A DNA stretch of 64,000 nucleotides from contig QYRS01000005.1 in assembly GCA_006503535.1 (NCBI GenBank), positions 3,100,001 through 3,164,000 of the forward strand. The letters run 5' to 3'. Numbering within the stretch: position 1 is the stretch's first letter; every line of letters begins with the position of its first letter. Both the position numbers and the translations under genes were made by a program. This stretch comes from Arthrinium phaeospermum (lineage: Eukaryota; Ascomycota; Sordariomycetes; Amphisphaeriales; Apiosporaceae). The notes under the pieces were generated by a model, which saw nothing but the letters and a program-made list of their open reading frames with translations, was not told the origin of the DNA and made no database searches. Shown here piece after piece: positions 1-11,871 of this stretch.

Positions 1-4
1 TTTC

Positions 5-582
5 ATGAACGTGACAATGTCGCCCACCGAGAAGGTTTCGACCAACAAGGCGCCGAAGCCCCTGCCCCAGTTCTCGCAGGCCGTCAAGTACAATGGCATG
101 GTCTACTGCTCCGCATCGGCTTCGACCCCGCGACGTCGTCGCTGGTCGAGGGCGGGGTGAAGAACCAGACGGTAAGAACTCCCCTCCATACGGCATGGGA
201 GCATAGAAGAGATTCAAATCTGATCTGATCTGACTATATCTGCATTGGCGACACGTGTAGAGACGAGCGCTGCAGAACCTGACGGCGGTGCTGGAGGCGG
301 CCGGTAGCAGCTTCGAGAACGTGGTCAAAGTCAATATCTTTCTGACGACCATGGAAAACTTCGCGGCCATGAACGAGGCATATGACGAGTTCTTCCGGCA
401 GGAAGTGAAGCCTGTGAGTAAGCCTCGGTGGAGCGTATGAAAGACCGTCCTACCTCGGCTGTTGCTAACCTTTGAAATCCCGCTCAAAGTGCCGGACCTG
501 TGTTGCTGTGTATCAGCTGCCCTTCCAGGCATTGGTTGAGATTGAGTGCACTGCGTTCTCGAGCCCGACACCTAAACTGTAG
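5..582 (+). CDS. RidA/YjgF/Hmf1-family reactive imine deaminase, frame broken in exon 1
   Basis: RidA proteins hydrolyse reactive 2-iminobutanoate/2-iminopropanoate made by PLP enzymes, usually in mitochondria or cytosol. Three exons are visible: 5-171, 261-413 and 490-582, joined by GT-AG introns. Exon 1 carries the family start (PLPQFSQAVKYNGMVYCS), exon 2 the middle (ENVVKVNIFLTTMENFAAMN), and exon 3 the C-terminal CRTCVAVYQLPFQALVEIE signature with the conserved substrate-binding Arg. Near 100-110 the frame is lost: the expected C-S-G-Q-I-G-F-D is short by about four bases and IGFDPATSSLVEGGV continues in another frame. The first ATG is close to the window edge, so an upstream exon (for example a mitochondrial presequence) could be missing. 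Family assignment is firm; whether the break is real or an assembly error is open. Confidence 0.85.
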
Positions 583-1022
583 ATAGGAACAACTACTCCG
601 TATAATAGAGAGAAATTGTCCCATCTCGATCATCATCAACCCGTATAAAATTGTACATGTACACGATTCCCGTGATCGATCATGGCGGTTTCACAGCAGC
701 ACCGCTTAAGCTTCCAGTAGCGGGGTCGGGCCGCCTAGCAAGCAGGAGACATTTCCCCGGATCAGCTTCCATTGGCAGATTCAATTGGGAAGGCTCTGGA
801 GAAAATGCAGCCGATCGCTGGAGCTTGGGCCGCTTTTTTATTTTCTGTGCTTGCTGACGTCGATGACCAGTCCATTGATTGCAATTTCTCAATTGCCACG
901 CCTGCTTGCCAACGACGTAAACTTCGGACAGCAATCTTCTTCTTCTTGCCATTGTAACACAACATCAGACCAAAAAGCCTCTCCTTCTGTTGATGTTCGC
1001 TTTGTAATATTCACCCGACACC
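583..1022. other. Intergenic: RidA 3' end and LETM1-like promoter
   Basis: No gene-like coding sequence. Short ORFs here have no initiation context or family features. The stretch holds the RidA 3' UTR and the 5' region of the next gene. Confidence 0.6.
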
Positions 1023-2161
1023 ATGAACCAACAATCAGGACTGCGCTTGATGCGCGTCCCGCATTCGCTCGTTAGGAATCGCCATTCTTCGAGGTCGTCG
1101 CAGATCGCATTACCGAACGGGATACCAAACCAAGCAGCCACCACTCCCCTGACGTGGCGGCGCCATGCCTCCAATAATAGCACGGCCGCCGCCTCTGTCT
1201 CTGCAGCCGCGACCGCCAAGACCTCGAAAGCCGAGACAGAAGCCGTCCTCACGCCCCTCGACGCGCGCCCCTCCACGCCGAGGCCGCGACCTACGACCCC
1301 GACGTCGACATCACCACGACCCTCAACCCGCCCGCCAGCACGCGCCCGCCGCCCCTCGACCTGCCGCCGCCGCGCGACCCCGATGCCTCCGCGTTCGGCT
1401 ACTACTTCCGCCTCGGCAAGGCGTACATGACCTTCTACAAGACGGGCCTGAGGGCCATCTTCACGAACCGCAAGCTGCTCTCGGAGCTGAACGTCTTCCA
1501 GGGCCCGCCGGGCCTCTCCAAACAACCCTCCCCCTCCTCGTCCGACGCAGGCGCCCCGCCCATCAAGCCGACCCGCGCCGCCGTCCTGCTGCGCGAGCGC
1601 ACCGCGCACGACCTGGCGCGCCTCCCTATCTTCGGCGTCCTCGTGGTGGTGTTCGGCGAGTTCACGCCGCTCGTCGTGCTCGTCTTCCCCAAGCTGACGC
1701 CGCTGACGTGCCGGATCCCGAAGCAGACGGAGAAGCTGCGGGCCAAGATGCAGGCGCGGCGCGAGGCGTCCCGGAAGCTCCTGCGGCATGTGAATAGTGA
1801 AGACGCGTCTGCGCTCGCGAAGCTGGCGCCGGGGCACATTGTGCGCTCGTTGGGGCTCGGGCTGAGCTTGTGGGACAAGATGGGGGTGGATCCGCCGTTT
1901 GCGCGGGTGCGCGCGGACCGCGCGGTAAGGCGCCTCGTGGCGGACGATTTTAGTATACGGATGGTGGGGGTGTGGACGGGCTGGTGGAGGACGAGGTCGT
2001 GATGGCTTGCGAGGACCGGGGATGGATGTCACGGTTGCGGGCGGCAGAGCGTGGCGGAGCTGCGCAAGAAGTTGGCGGAGTGGATCGAGGAGACGACGGC
2101 GAAAGACGAGGCGGAGGGCGAGGTGGCGGTTCGGCGGATTTTGATGCGGACGGGGCAGTAA
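1023..2161 (+). CDS. LETM1-like mitochondrial inner-membrane protein, frameshifted
   Basis: LETM1/Mdm38-type proteins sit in the mitochondrial inner membrane and act in K+/H+ (Ca2+) exchange and ribosome association. Translation starts at 1023 with a basic, Ser/Ala-rich presequence. The frame then shifts near 1260-1270 into the one read from 1271 (DPDVDITTTLNPP, then AFGYYFRLGKAYMTFYKTGL). The hallmark is the membrane segment and following Pro-rich turn at 1630-1725 (FGVLVVVFGEFTPLVVLVFP then KLTPLTCRIPKQ), followed by helices of the ribosome-binding region. Two more frame changes near 1960-2040 lead to the C-terminus ELRKKLAEWIEETTAKDE and a TAA at 2159-2161. Total is about 370 residues, short for true LETM1 and typical of the smaller fungal LETM1-domain proteins. 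The long minus-strand ORF over it is a shadow. Confidence 0.78.
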
Positions 2162-5100
2162 AGGCTTGCAAGCATTGATCGGTGTTCCTGGAGTTGTAGG
2201 TGGGCACACTGGGGAAAAGTGAAGGCATTGTCCATGTGCAAAGGTGGGAAATGTGCATTATCTCGTGTAGAATAAAAAGCCACTCCTAGACGTCAGTGGG
2301 ACTTGTATACTAGAGAACCAATCCATAATCCATCACTTCGCTCGCACTTGGTCGAGTTGGACAGAAGCAATACCCTAAGCCGGCCATTCTTGCTGTAACT
2401 CACCTTCTTTAAAACACGGTTTTCTTCATCGAGCATTCTTCGAGCGACGGATACGACTATGGCAGCGGTATGTCTCGCGCATTGTTTCGCGCAGTCTCCA
2501 TGTTCGTTTATGGATATGTAGTCTGCTCCGAAATGCGGTCGGCGTGGAAAGTAGAAGATGAGATTGGGATGGGCGCAATGGCCTTGTAGTAGTTCTCTGG
2601 CACCTTTCTTTGAACGTCAAATCGCGCCGACTAGAGGACATGTCGAAATACTTATCGTGAGCTCTTTCCTGGCCTTGTATGAAAAAGGCCCAGAATAATG
2701 GCAGTCCCGCTCGGGTTTCAAAAACAGCCTCAATAACACATCTCACCATACAGCTTCGAGTATTTCATGATGGCAGAAGTTTCGCTTCGTAAAATCGCTA
2801 CGATATGCCGTTTTTCGTCTCGTCGGACATCCCGCTGGTTAAGTGCGTCTTGAGTTTCCCTATCTCACGACAGTTCCTCATAAAACTTGCGCTCGCGCCA
2901 ATGCACAGCTCCTCTTGAAGGTTGCATCCCTCGAAGCGCAACTGTGGCGTATCCCAACAGTTCATAACCAAGTCGACATCGCTAACTCTAGCCCTTGGGA
3001 TGAAGAGTGAATAGATGTATGTGTCGCCTGTTCAGACACGTACGTGGCTGGCTATCGCCTCGAGGAAGTCCGGCGGAACTCGCTGGCTTCCCAGGGCTTG
3101 CGAAAGACCAAGCCAACATCCGGTAAAGACAGGCCCGAACGCTTCGCCGGAATCCCCGTTCGGTTGCGCTAGGAACCGCTTACGGCAGCTCAGCTTAAGC
3201 GGGTGCCCCTCCGCCGTGGTCGTTACTGAGAGGCTTCGATCTCGAATCCCGGCGGCGGTCCCCGCGCAATTCCAATTGCCCCGCGATTCCCAACTCGCGC
3301 AAGAAGAACGAATGCACCACCTGGAATCGGCCCTTTGCGCTCGGCCTGACGGTGCCGAACCTGTCCTGAACTCTATAAATGACAACCCGAAGCTAACCCC
3401 CGGATTCCGGTTCCAGAGAACTATGCGCACTCCCGGGGGGTGCTGGTTCCATTCTGCGGTTAACCTGTCAAATCTCGGCGGGGCTTCTTCGGCGGGTCGC
3501 TGAAATTGGGTGATTGCTGTGGGTGGAATGGTGGGGCTGTGGCCCTTCGATCTGGCGTTCGGAAGTCCACCTGATGTTAGATACGCGATTTTGATGTTTG
3601 CAATCGTTGGAAGAGGCTCCGCTCTGGTATTTACGCTGGGTCACAGGCTATGGTTCGTGTGCAAGCCGAGGTCGATTGAAGTCCCTTTGGTTTCTCGTCG
3701 CAGATGTTCGTCGGTTGTCAGCGGAATTCCAGAGCGGAGCTCACAGTCGGTTCGCGGCAGATTCCGACGATAACCCAAGCGAGGGATAGGTTTCCGTGGA
3801 GTTTGGCATGGGGTACCTGGGGTAGTCCCGCGTACTTGGGATAATCGGAGGCATGTCGTCAATTGTAGAGGGCCCGTTTCGCAAGCGTCATACCACGGAG
3901 CAGTTGCTCTATCTTCTAACGGAAGCACCTCAGAAAGTTACTGTACCGCACACGTACCAGCGTTTTGTCCAGCCTCTGATATGGCAAGGCCCCCGCTGTC
4001 TTCGCAGCGTCATTCCGTTCGCAGGTAAAGTACATATTCGTTATTCATTTCTCCGACAACGATACTGTCAAGAACGTTCCATTGAGGTTCATGCTTCTGA
4101 GGAGCAAATGTGGCTATGTCGTAGGTCGCGGGGAAGATCGCCTTTTCTTCCCTATTCTGGTTGTAGGTCGAGGATGGACGAACGTCATGGGACAAGCGGA
4201 CAGCGCCGACCATAATGCGGGATCATGGAAGCATCCCGCTCCGCGTACTCAGTTGCCGTCGGTCAGGACAATACCACATGTCCCTATCAGGCGCTTGGTT
4301 TTGCCACTCCCTACCCGACCCGAGGTCTTGGTCAATACCACTAGATTGATTGATTCGACTGCGAGATTAATAGATGGATGGATGCTCAGATGTTGGGCTG
4401 CCCATGTGGCATGTATTTGCTCTCGCCAACGTTACTTCTGACAATTTGACATCACCAAATGTTTCTACGAGAGGCCAAGTCCCGGCTGCAGTTCAAGAGC
4501 GGCTTGGGAGGATAAGAATCAGACCACTTTGGGTGGGCCGGCATGCAGAGCCCCCCGGCTGTCAAGACGGATAGAGCAGGAAACAAGCATCATCTGCATG
4601 TTTCTGGCCAAGCTGAATCCTTCGCAGCGGGTAAAGAGGCCGGATTACAGGAGGCCGACGTAAAGGTCCTGCAGCTGCCAAACTGATGCACCGTTGTGGG
4701 TCGTATTCTGAGGAAATGGACGTTGAAAGAGCCCGGAGATGGAGATGTGTGTGGAGTTGGAGGGGCGTGGGGGAGGGGTTAGGGGCTAGCCTGGGGGAAT
4801 TTGGTCCCGTTGCCGCCAATGCAAAGCAGAACTAGCGGATGCTCGGGGCGGATTGGGTTTCCTAGTGGGGTAATAGCTGAACCGGCCATGACGCCCCCCA
4901 GAGCTGTCAAACTTTTTGACGTCGTTCCATATCACCTTCGAATCAGACCACGTCTGCTTCTAGACCAGCATGCAGTTGGACTACATTGGCCATTGCCAAG
5001 ACTCTGATTCGCCAATGGTAGGGTGATGCCGCGCTCATTGGACGCTGACTAACATGCCATATATGCCTGCCTGCGTCAGAGGCAAGACAACCTCAATATG

Positions 5101-5579
5101 CAGCCCAGACCCCGTGCCGCCGGGCAAGAGTATCTTTGGCCAAGGTCATGCCGCACCGCGCCCTCTTGGCCCGACGGCCTGGGCCGCCTCGGTTGCGAGT
5201 ACTGCTACCTACCTACGTAAGAGGTTTCGTTGAGATACGAAGGAGCCCGACAGCAAGTTTCCCGGATAGGCATGTCAACAGGTGATCAACTGCTGCTGCA
5301 CGTTGGGCTGCCTCGCAAAGGTTAACTCGCCTCGACACCATGCACGTATTCTCCACCCGTATATATATGCCCTGGCATCTGGGATGCGCAAATACGTCAA
5401 TGTTGGATCAGCGACATATCGTTTCCTCGTTCAACACTGCATCATACCCAAACTTACCTCTGTCTTCCCGAGCACTTACACACGCACACATCCATAAATA
5501 GGAGCACGGAGCCTCTGGCGAAGTGTGAACCCAAGTCCCCATCCCGGCAATCACGCCCTCCTTACAACCCGAGCCCGCA
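2162..5579. other. 3.4 kb gene-free region upstream of phosphoketolase
   Basis: No ORF here shows a domain, intron pattern or signal peptide that I can support. The longest (3015-3503 plus, 3032-3430 minus) overlap antiparallel and look like chance ORFs. The last 500 bases are pyrimidine-rich and carry a TATA-like box, so they are probably the phosphoketolase promoter and leader. Confidence 0.5.
5360..5368 (+). promoter_or_regulatory. TATA-like box of phosphoketolase
   Basis: TATATATA lies about 210 bases before the phosphoketolase ATG. It is followed by a CT-rich leader (5440-5500), a common arrangement for strongly expressed fungal genes. Assigned from position and sequence only. Confidence 0.4.
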
Positions 5580-8195
5580 ATGGAGTGCGATAAGGCAACC
5601 GTCGAGAAGATCCAGCCCTACGGCGTGGCCCGGTCCACGGTGACGGGCAAGCCTCTGTCCAAGGAGGAGATCAAGCAGTACGATGACTTCTTCAAAGCCA
5701 GCTTGTATCTCTGCCTTGGCATGATCTATCTCATCGACAACCCCATGCTGACCGAGCCCCTGAAGAAGGAGCACATCAAGAGCCGCCAGCTCGGCCACTT
5801 TGGTTCTGCCCCCGGCCAGATCTTCACCTGGATGCACATGAAACCGATTGATCAAGAAGTACGATCTCGATGCGCTCTTCGTGTCTGGACCCGGCCACGG
5901 CGCCCCTGCTGTGCTCAGCCAGTCCTACCTGGAAGGGGTCTACTACTCTGAAGTCTACCCGGACATGTCCGAGGATCTCGAGGGCATGCAGCGCTTCTTC
6001 AAGCAGTTCTCCTTCCGGGTGGCATTGGCTCCCACGACACCCCCGAGACCCCCGGCTCCATCCACGAGGGTGGTGAGCTGGGCTATGCCATCTCGCATGC
6101 CTTCGGCGCTGTCTTCGACAATCCCAACCTGATCGCCTTGACCATGGTGGGCGATGGTGAATCCGAGACGGGTCCCCTGGCCACCAGCTGGCACAGCAAC
6201 AAGTTCCTGAACCCCATCACCGACGGCGCCGTCCTGCCCGTGCTGCACCTGAACGGCTACAAGATCAACAACCCCCCCTGCTGGCGCGTATCCCCCACGA
6301 GGAGATTGAGCAGCTGTTCCTGGGCTACGGATGGACCCCGTACTTCGTCGAGGGCTCCGACATCGAGTCGATGCACCAAGCCATGGCCGCCACCATGGAG
6401 CGCTGCGTGGACGACATCCGGGCTACCAGAAGCAGGCCCGGGACACGGGCAAGCCCTTCCGCCCGCTGGCCCATGATTGTCCTGCGGACGCCAAGGGCTG
6501 GACGAGCCGCGCAAGGTCAACGACAAGTACCTCGAGGGCTACTGGCGCGCGCACCAGGTCCCCACGGGCGTCAAGAACAACGACAAGGACCTCAAGACGC
6601 TCCTCAAGACGCTGGAGGACTGGATGCGGTCCTACGAGCCCGAGCGCATCTTCCAGGGCGGCCAGGCCCGCATCTCGGACGAGCTCAAGAGCCTGTGCTG
6701 CCCCACGGGCCTGCGCCGCATGAGCGCCAACCCGGTCGGCAACGGCGGCGCGCTGCGCAAGCCGCTCAAGCTGCCCAACTTCCGCGACTACGCGCTCGAG
6801 GTGCCCGAGCCGGGGCCACGAGCGGGGCCAGCATGTCCAACTTTGGCGTCTTCCTGCGCGACATCGTCAAGAAGAACCCGACCAACTTCCGCCTCTACGG
6901 GCCCGACGAGACCGAGTCCAACAAGCTCGGCGACGTCTACCAGGCCGGCAAGAAGGTATGGTTGGGCGAGTACTTCGAGGAGGACAGCGACGGCGGCAAC
7001 CTGTCGCCGGCCGGCCGGGTCATGGAGATGCTTTCGGAGCACACGGTCGAGGGCTGGATGGAGGGGTACGTCCTCAGTGGACGACGGGCTGCTCAACAGC
7101 TACGAGCCGTTCATTCATATCATTGACTCCATGGTCAACCAGGTAAGCACCATCCAAAATCAATTGCACTGGCATTGCGTTGGTGTGACTGACATGGATG
7201 ATCCACAGCACTGCAAATGGATCGAGAAGTGTCTCGAGGTCGAGTGGCGCGTCCGGGTGGCCTCGCTCAACATCTTGTTGACGGCCGTCGTCTGGCGCCA
7301 GGACCACAACGGCTTCACGCACCAGGACCCGGGCTTCCTGGACGTGGTCGCCAACAAGAGCCCCGAGGTGGTCCGCATCTACCTGCCCCCCGATGGCAAA
7401 CTGTCTCCTGTCGAGTAAGTGCATCACCCACTCGCATCGAAATGATCGTAGTACTGACCTCCCCCAGCCATGGACCACTGCCTGCGCTCGAGCAACTACG
7501 TCAACGTCATCGTGGCGGACAAGCAGAACCACATCCAGTACCTGACCATGGACGAGGCCGTGATCCACTGCACCAAGGGCATCAGCATCTGGTCGCAGTA
7601 CAGCACGGACCTGGGGCGCGGAGCCGGACCTGGTCATGGCGAGCTGCGGCGACATCTCGACCAAAGTCGCTGGCGGCGGTGGACCTGCTGCTGCAAAACT
7701 TCCCCGACCTCAAGATCCGCGTCGTCAACTGCGTCGACCTCTCAAGCTCATCAGCCACGTCGACCACCCCCACGGCATGACGGACGCCGAGTGGGTCTCC
7801 ATGTTCACGGCCGACAAGCCCATCATTTTAATTTTCACAGCTACCCCTGGCTCGTCCACCGCCTCACCTACAAGCGGCCCGGCAACGCCAACATCCACGT
7901 CCGGGGGGTACCAGGAAAAGGGCAACATCAACACGCCCCTGGAGCTCGCCATCCGCAACAAGACGGACCGGTTCAGCCTGGCCATGGACGCCATCGACCG
8001 CATGCAGGCGCGGCTCGGCAACCGCGGGGCCACGGCCCGGGAGCGGCTGCACACGGCGCAGCTGTCGGCGGCCAGGGAGGCGTTTAAGTATGGGGTCGAT
8101 CCGGATTCTTGACGAATTGGACGTGGCCGCAGGAGCTGATGGAGCGGAATCGGAAGGCGTTGGGGCATTTGGAGCTGAAGCACCCGCACCACTGA
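5580..8195 (+). CDS. Xylulose-5-phosphate/fructose-6-phosphate phosphoketolase, multiply frameshifted
   Basis: TPP-dependent phosphoketolase cleaves xylulose-5-P (or fructose-6-P) with phosphate to acetyl-P and glyceraldehyde-3-P (erythrose-4-P), feeding acetate/acetyl-CoA in the cytosol. Family segments appear in order: [13 protein letters not shown] (about 5800), [20 protein letters not shown] (5880-5940), the TPP motif [12 protein letters not shown] with NGYKINNP (6145-6275), WPMIVLRTP (6466), [15 protein letters not shown] (7300-7340), [20 protein letters not shown] (7473-7530) and the C-terminal region to TGA at 8193-8195. One clear intron lies at 7143-7208 and a second at about 7415-7487. 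The full product would be about 820 residues, the family length. Adjacent segments lie in different frames, with at least a dozen changes between 5840 and 8130, yet residues on both sides of each break stay canonical. That pattern fits uncorrected indels better than neutral decay. Confidence 0.93.
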
Positions 8196-9060
8196 GCTGA
8201 TCTGAGGGGCGGGTGGTTGGTGTGTCGTGATGGTGTTGATGATATATTTAGTTCTTTTCGTTCGTTACAGTTGCGCATAAATGGGTGTCAGTATATTGTC
8301 GATTTGGAGAGTCGGATAAAGGGGATACATTTATTGTGCGATACAAATAAACATGACATTCGACTTGGATTACAACTTTGCTGGAGATTGTATCAGGCTG
8401 GGTTCTACCATTGGTGATATATCTGCAAAAAGTATGGTGATTTGGGCAACAGGACCAACCCTCGGACCACTGCCTTGGGGACACCCTCATATATACATGA
8501 ATGGATTACAGTACCATATGCGAGGGCGGAGAGCCTCGGACTCCCCTCCCCTCAGTATTAATCTCTCCCGACTTGGACGCGAGTATGCGCAGGGGGTCGC
8601 TGCGTGTTCCGTTCCCTCCAAGGCTGCAGTTCATCCCCACTCTTCCTACAACATATCTGCATGGGCTATCCAAAGGAGGGTAGGATACAACATTAAAACG
8701 CTCGACGCACCCCTCCGATCGACAAAACAAGCACCCGCCCGTCCCGTCCTGCATACAGGGACGACGGGCCAACGTTGGGGTTGATCAACTCACCAACAGC
8801 TGCTTTGATCTTCAGCTTTCTCGGGCACACTTGCTTTATCTGGACACCATTCGTGTATTATGTGGACGGTAGCATTTGGGGGAATAGCATCGCGTGACAG
8901 TGTGCTCATAGAGGTTCTTTTGTTTGGTGGCTGGCTGCACATTGAAAAGGGAACCAGGTGTATTCCGGCTTCCTGTTTTTAGTACGCTTTTGGCGATCTA
9001 TCTCCCCGACACAGCCCAGCAAGCTCACATCCCCAGCCTGCCCTTCTTTGGAAGACCGAT
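8196..9060. other. Intergenic, convergent 3' ends
   Basis: Holds the phosphoketolase 3' UTR (AT-rich, 8230-8360) and downstream sequence of the minus-strand secreted protein gene. I see no gene. Confidence 0.5.
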
Positions 9061-9379
9061 TTATGGGTTGTACTTCTCCGACTTGCACCTCCCGCCACAC
9101 GCATAGGCGGCGCAGTTGCCCCAGCAGTTGCCGAGTTGGTTGTTGGTGGCAACGCCGTCACCACTTGCCTGAGGCAGATGTTGCAGCAGTCCTGTTCAGT
9201 GTACACTCAGGATTAGTCACTTGTTTCAAGGGTAGGATTACTGCTGGCTGAACGCGGAATAATGAGTCGGGGTTGAGAGAACACTTAATAGCAACGTACA
9301 TCGCAGGCGGTGCCGGGGTGCCGGCGGCGGCGGCCCCAATCGCGGCGGCGAAGATGGCGGTGAAGATAGAGAAGCGCAT
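9061..9379 (-). CDS. Small secreted cysteine-rich protein, two apparent indels
   Basis: The protein starts at 9379 with a classic secretion signal (MRFSIFTAIFAAAIGAAAAG). An intron with donor GTACGT follows, ending at about 9192. Downstream, one frame gives DCCNICL. The next frame gives a Cys-rich tail (NCWGNC, ACGGRC) ending in TAA at 9061-9063. Reading all eight Cys in one frame needs two one-base corrections, one in the C-rich end of exon 1 and one near 9170. The mature product would be about 50 residues with a CC pair. That size and Cys content suit an apoplastic effector or antimicrobial peptide, but I recognise no family, so no function is assigned. Confidence 0.55.
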
Positions 9380-10158
9380 TTTTGGTGTTTTGGTTTGTTT
9401 TGATCGATTGAGTGGGTATTAATGCCTATGCGAATCGGAGTAGTAAGATGAGAGTTGGCTGAGTGTACTACTGAAGATCCATTCCGACTTGAGATGAGGG
9501 GAGTGTCATGGCTGGCCCGGGATCCCCATGGGAGCTCCAAACCTTAATTCCTCCGCGTGACCCGCATTTGCCCCCTGGCCCCCTGCCGACCACGAGGACG
9601 CCGAGGCGGCCGATTGTCGCCGGCCTCCCCAACCCTGCGTTCGGTACCTGATCTGATCTGATCTCGGGATGGGTGATCCTAGCCAGAAGCCAAAGTTTGT
9701 ATGGGTGGCTTAGGGATAGTACCGGTTTGTTTCGTTCTGGGGAGCCCCGGCGTTGCGGAATACGGAAGTCCAACAGGGATTCATGCCTGTTTCCTCGTAC
9801 CTGCCCCTACGGCTCAGTTGTCTTGTTCCTGGTCACCAAAGGGTTCCTAGTCAATCACGTCGGCGCTCCTCTCCTCTTCTGGTTGGAGCGGATGGTAGAA
9901 ACTTGGCATTGTGGTATGATTACTTCGTACTGCATTGTACACGGAAAGTGATCCGGGGAAGATGCATTGCTTCACTTATTGCGTACAGAGGAACATGAAC
10001 TCATGAATTATTACTAACCTAACCACAACGACCACATTAAAGTCCACCACTAAGTAAAGCAAGTCATCCATACGGCATCACGTCATCAGCCCTCCAAGAT
10101 CCCGCAACACATTGCCTCCATAGAAAATGAACCTTTGGGTTCGTTCATCCAATGTGGC
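9380..10158. other. Intergenic
   Basis: No coding features. Near 9648-9664 there is a short TGATC repeat (three units). The stretch holds the promoter of the secreted protein and the 3' side of the first F-box-like gene. Confidence 0.5.
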
Positions 10159-11871
10159 TCAGTCAGAGTCCTCTGGGTATCCGATCATCATCGCATAATT
10201 CTTTCTACCCCACTCTTCCGCTGCCAAGTCGATGTCCCATTGACGCGCTTCTTCTTCCGTACAGTTTAACAGATCCTTCGTACTCGGCCATTCCCAGTCC
10301 TCCTCCCCCTTCGTGCGACGGTCGGCAACGGCAGGCTTCTTTCTCATGGCGTTCCCCCCTCCCGTCGTTGTCCGAGTCCGCGTCCGGGACGATACCGGGC
10401 CTTCTTCGGCCGCCCCGGCACGTTCGTCGACTCCCCCTGGTCCTCCTCGTCCTCGTCCGAGTCCGAGTCCGCGTCCAAGTCCGACGAGACCGGGGTCCCA
10501 CCCCCTCCCCCCTCGCCCGCCGGCGGAGGAGGATTGTAGTCCCGCATCCCCGGAATCCGGGACTCCCTCAGGTCCCCGGCCCCTCCTCCACGGGCGGCAT
10601 GTTGATGATGCTGTACTCCGGCACGGGGGCCACCCGTACCCCAACGCGCGGAGCCCGGGGAACCCGGCCTTTTCCTCCTCCAGGTCCGACGCCTCGCAGC
10701 GCCGGTGGCCCTCCAGCCGGCTGCCCTCGTAGCGCAGCTCGACCGCCTCGAGCGTCGCCCGCGACGGCCGCAGGTGCCGCGCCGGTGGCCCTCCAGCCGG
10801 CTGCCCTCGTAGCGCAGCTCGACCGCCTCGAGCGTCGCCCGCGACGGCCGCAGGTGCCGCAGCAGCTGGCCCGGCGTGACCTCGTTGTGCTCGTGCCGGG
10901 GCCCCCCCGCGCCGCGCAGCTCGAGCCGGGAGTGGTGAGCGGCGGTAGCTAGCGGTCCTCGGCGCCGCCGCGGTAGTGCGAGGTGTGATCAGACGAAGCG
11001 CCGGAGGCGGGGGAAGTGCCGGAGCAGCAGGGACGCGCTCTCGTCGCGCAGGTAGCTGCGGCGGATCTCGAGCGTCGTGATGCTGTGGCCGGGGATGTGC
11101 TCCTGCAGCTGCCGGTTCCGCTCGGCTTGCGTGTGGGGGTCCCTCCAGGCCAGGTCGCAGCGCACGAGCGCAGGGTGGCGAGGTTCCGGGTCAGGGCCAG
11201 CAGGGAAAGTAATCGGACAGTTCTGCGGCTGTCCCCCATGGTCTGCAGGGTCAAGTCGCGGACGCGGTCCAATGGCTTGGCCACCCCTAGGGCGCTGAGC
11301 CGTCCCAGCAGGTTCAGGGCGGTCGCCGGGTACGTCATGTTCACCCACAGGAACTCCAGGTTGGGAAAGAAGAGGAGGGACAGCAGGGAGAAAACCGCCA
11401 CGGCTCCCTCTGCTGACTCGCTGTCGGTGTAAGGGAAGCTCTTGTCATCTAATCCCAGTCGTTTCGCCAACCGTCGGTGGAGGATCCCGGCGTACCTCGC
11501 CGGCTCGACGGCCTCCGGCGCGAACCACCGGTCGTCGTCCAGATGGGCCGCCTTGACGTGCAAGGCCAGGCCGGGGTTCATCAGCACGGCGCCGAGGAAG
11601 CGGAGATGCGCGGACCGGCCGAGGCGCTTCCAGAGCCCAGCGTCGTACCACCGGAACAGCTGCGGCTGGGCCGCGAAGCCCCGCGAGACGAGGCAGAGGC
11701 TCGCCAGGGCCCCCGCGGGCGGGTTATCGCTAACGAGGCGATAATAGGGGAATTTTTAGTGGGTCCTGCCGTGGTCTTCCGCCTCGATGTCCTTGCGTTT
11801 GGATCTCGGCGGCCTCGAGGAGAGCTGGAAAAGACGAGCTGCCATATCTCCGAGGATAGCTGGGGCGCCAT
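10159..11871 (-). CDS. F-box-like/LRR-like protein A, frames disrupted
   Basis: F-box proteins recruit substrates to SCF ubiquitin ligases. This one starts at 11871 with MAPQLSSEIWQLVF, the degenerate F-box helix shared with its neighbour. In another frame come a long LRR-like body (HVKAAHLDDDRWFAPEAVEP, FFPNLEFLWVNMTYPATALN, KPLDRVRDLTLQTMGDSRRT) and an acidic C-terminus ending EEWGRKNYAMMIGYPEDSD at 10159. The frame changes at least three times. An exact 80-base tandem duplication at 10701-10860, not a multiple of three, contributes. The repeated VRDLTLQ and LLALT motifs match copies B and C, so it is a tandem paralog. Confidence 0.6.
10701..10860. repeat. Perfect 80-bp tandem duplication inside F-box-like gene A
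   Basis: 10701-10780 and 10781-10860 are identical (both begin GCCGGTGGCCCTCCAGCCGG). Eighty is not divisible by three, so the second copy shifts the reading frame. It is either a recent slippage duplication or an assembly artefact. Confidence 0.95.

Noticed and set aside
965..2209. 414-residue minus-strand ORF
   Set aside because: Arg/Pro/His-rich shadow opposite the LETM1-like gene with no own features.
3015..3503. 162-residue plus ORF with an opposing 132-residue ORF
   Set aside because: No domain, no splice context, and random-looking composition on both strands.
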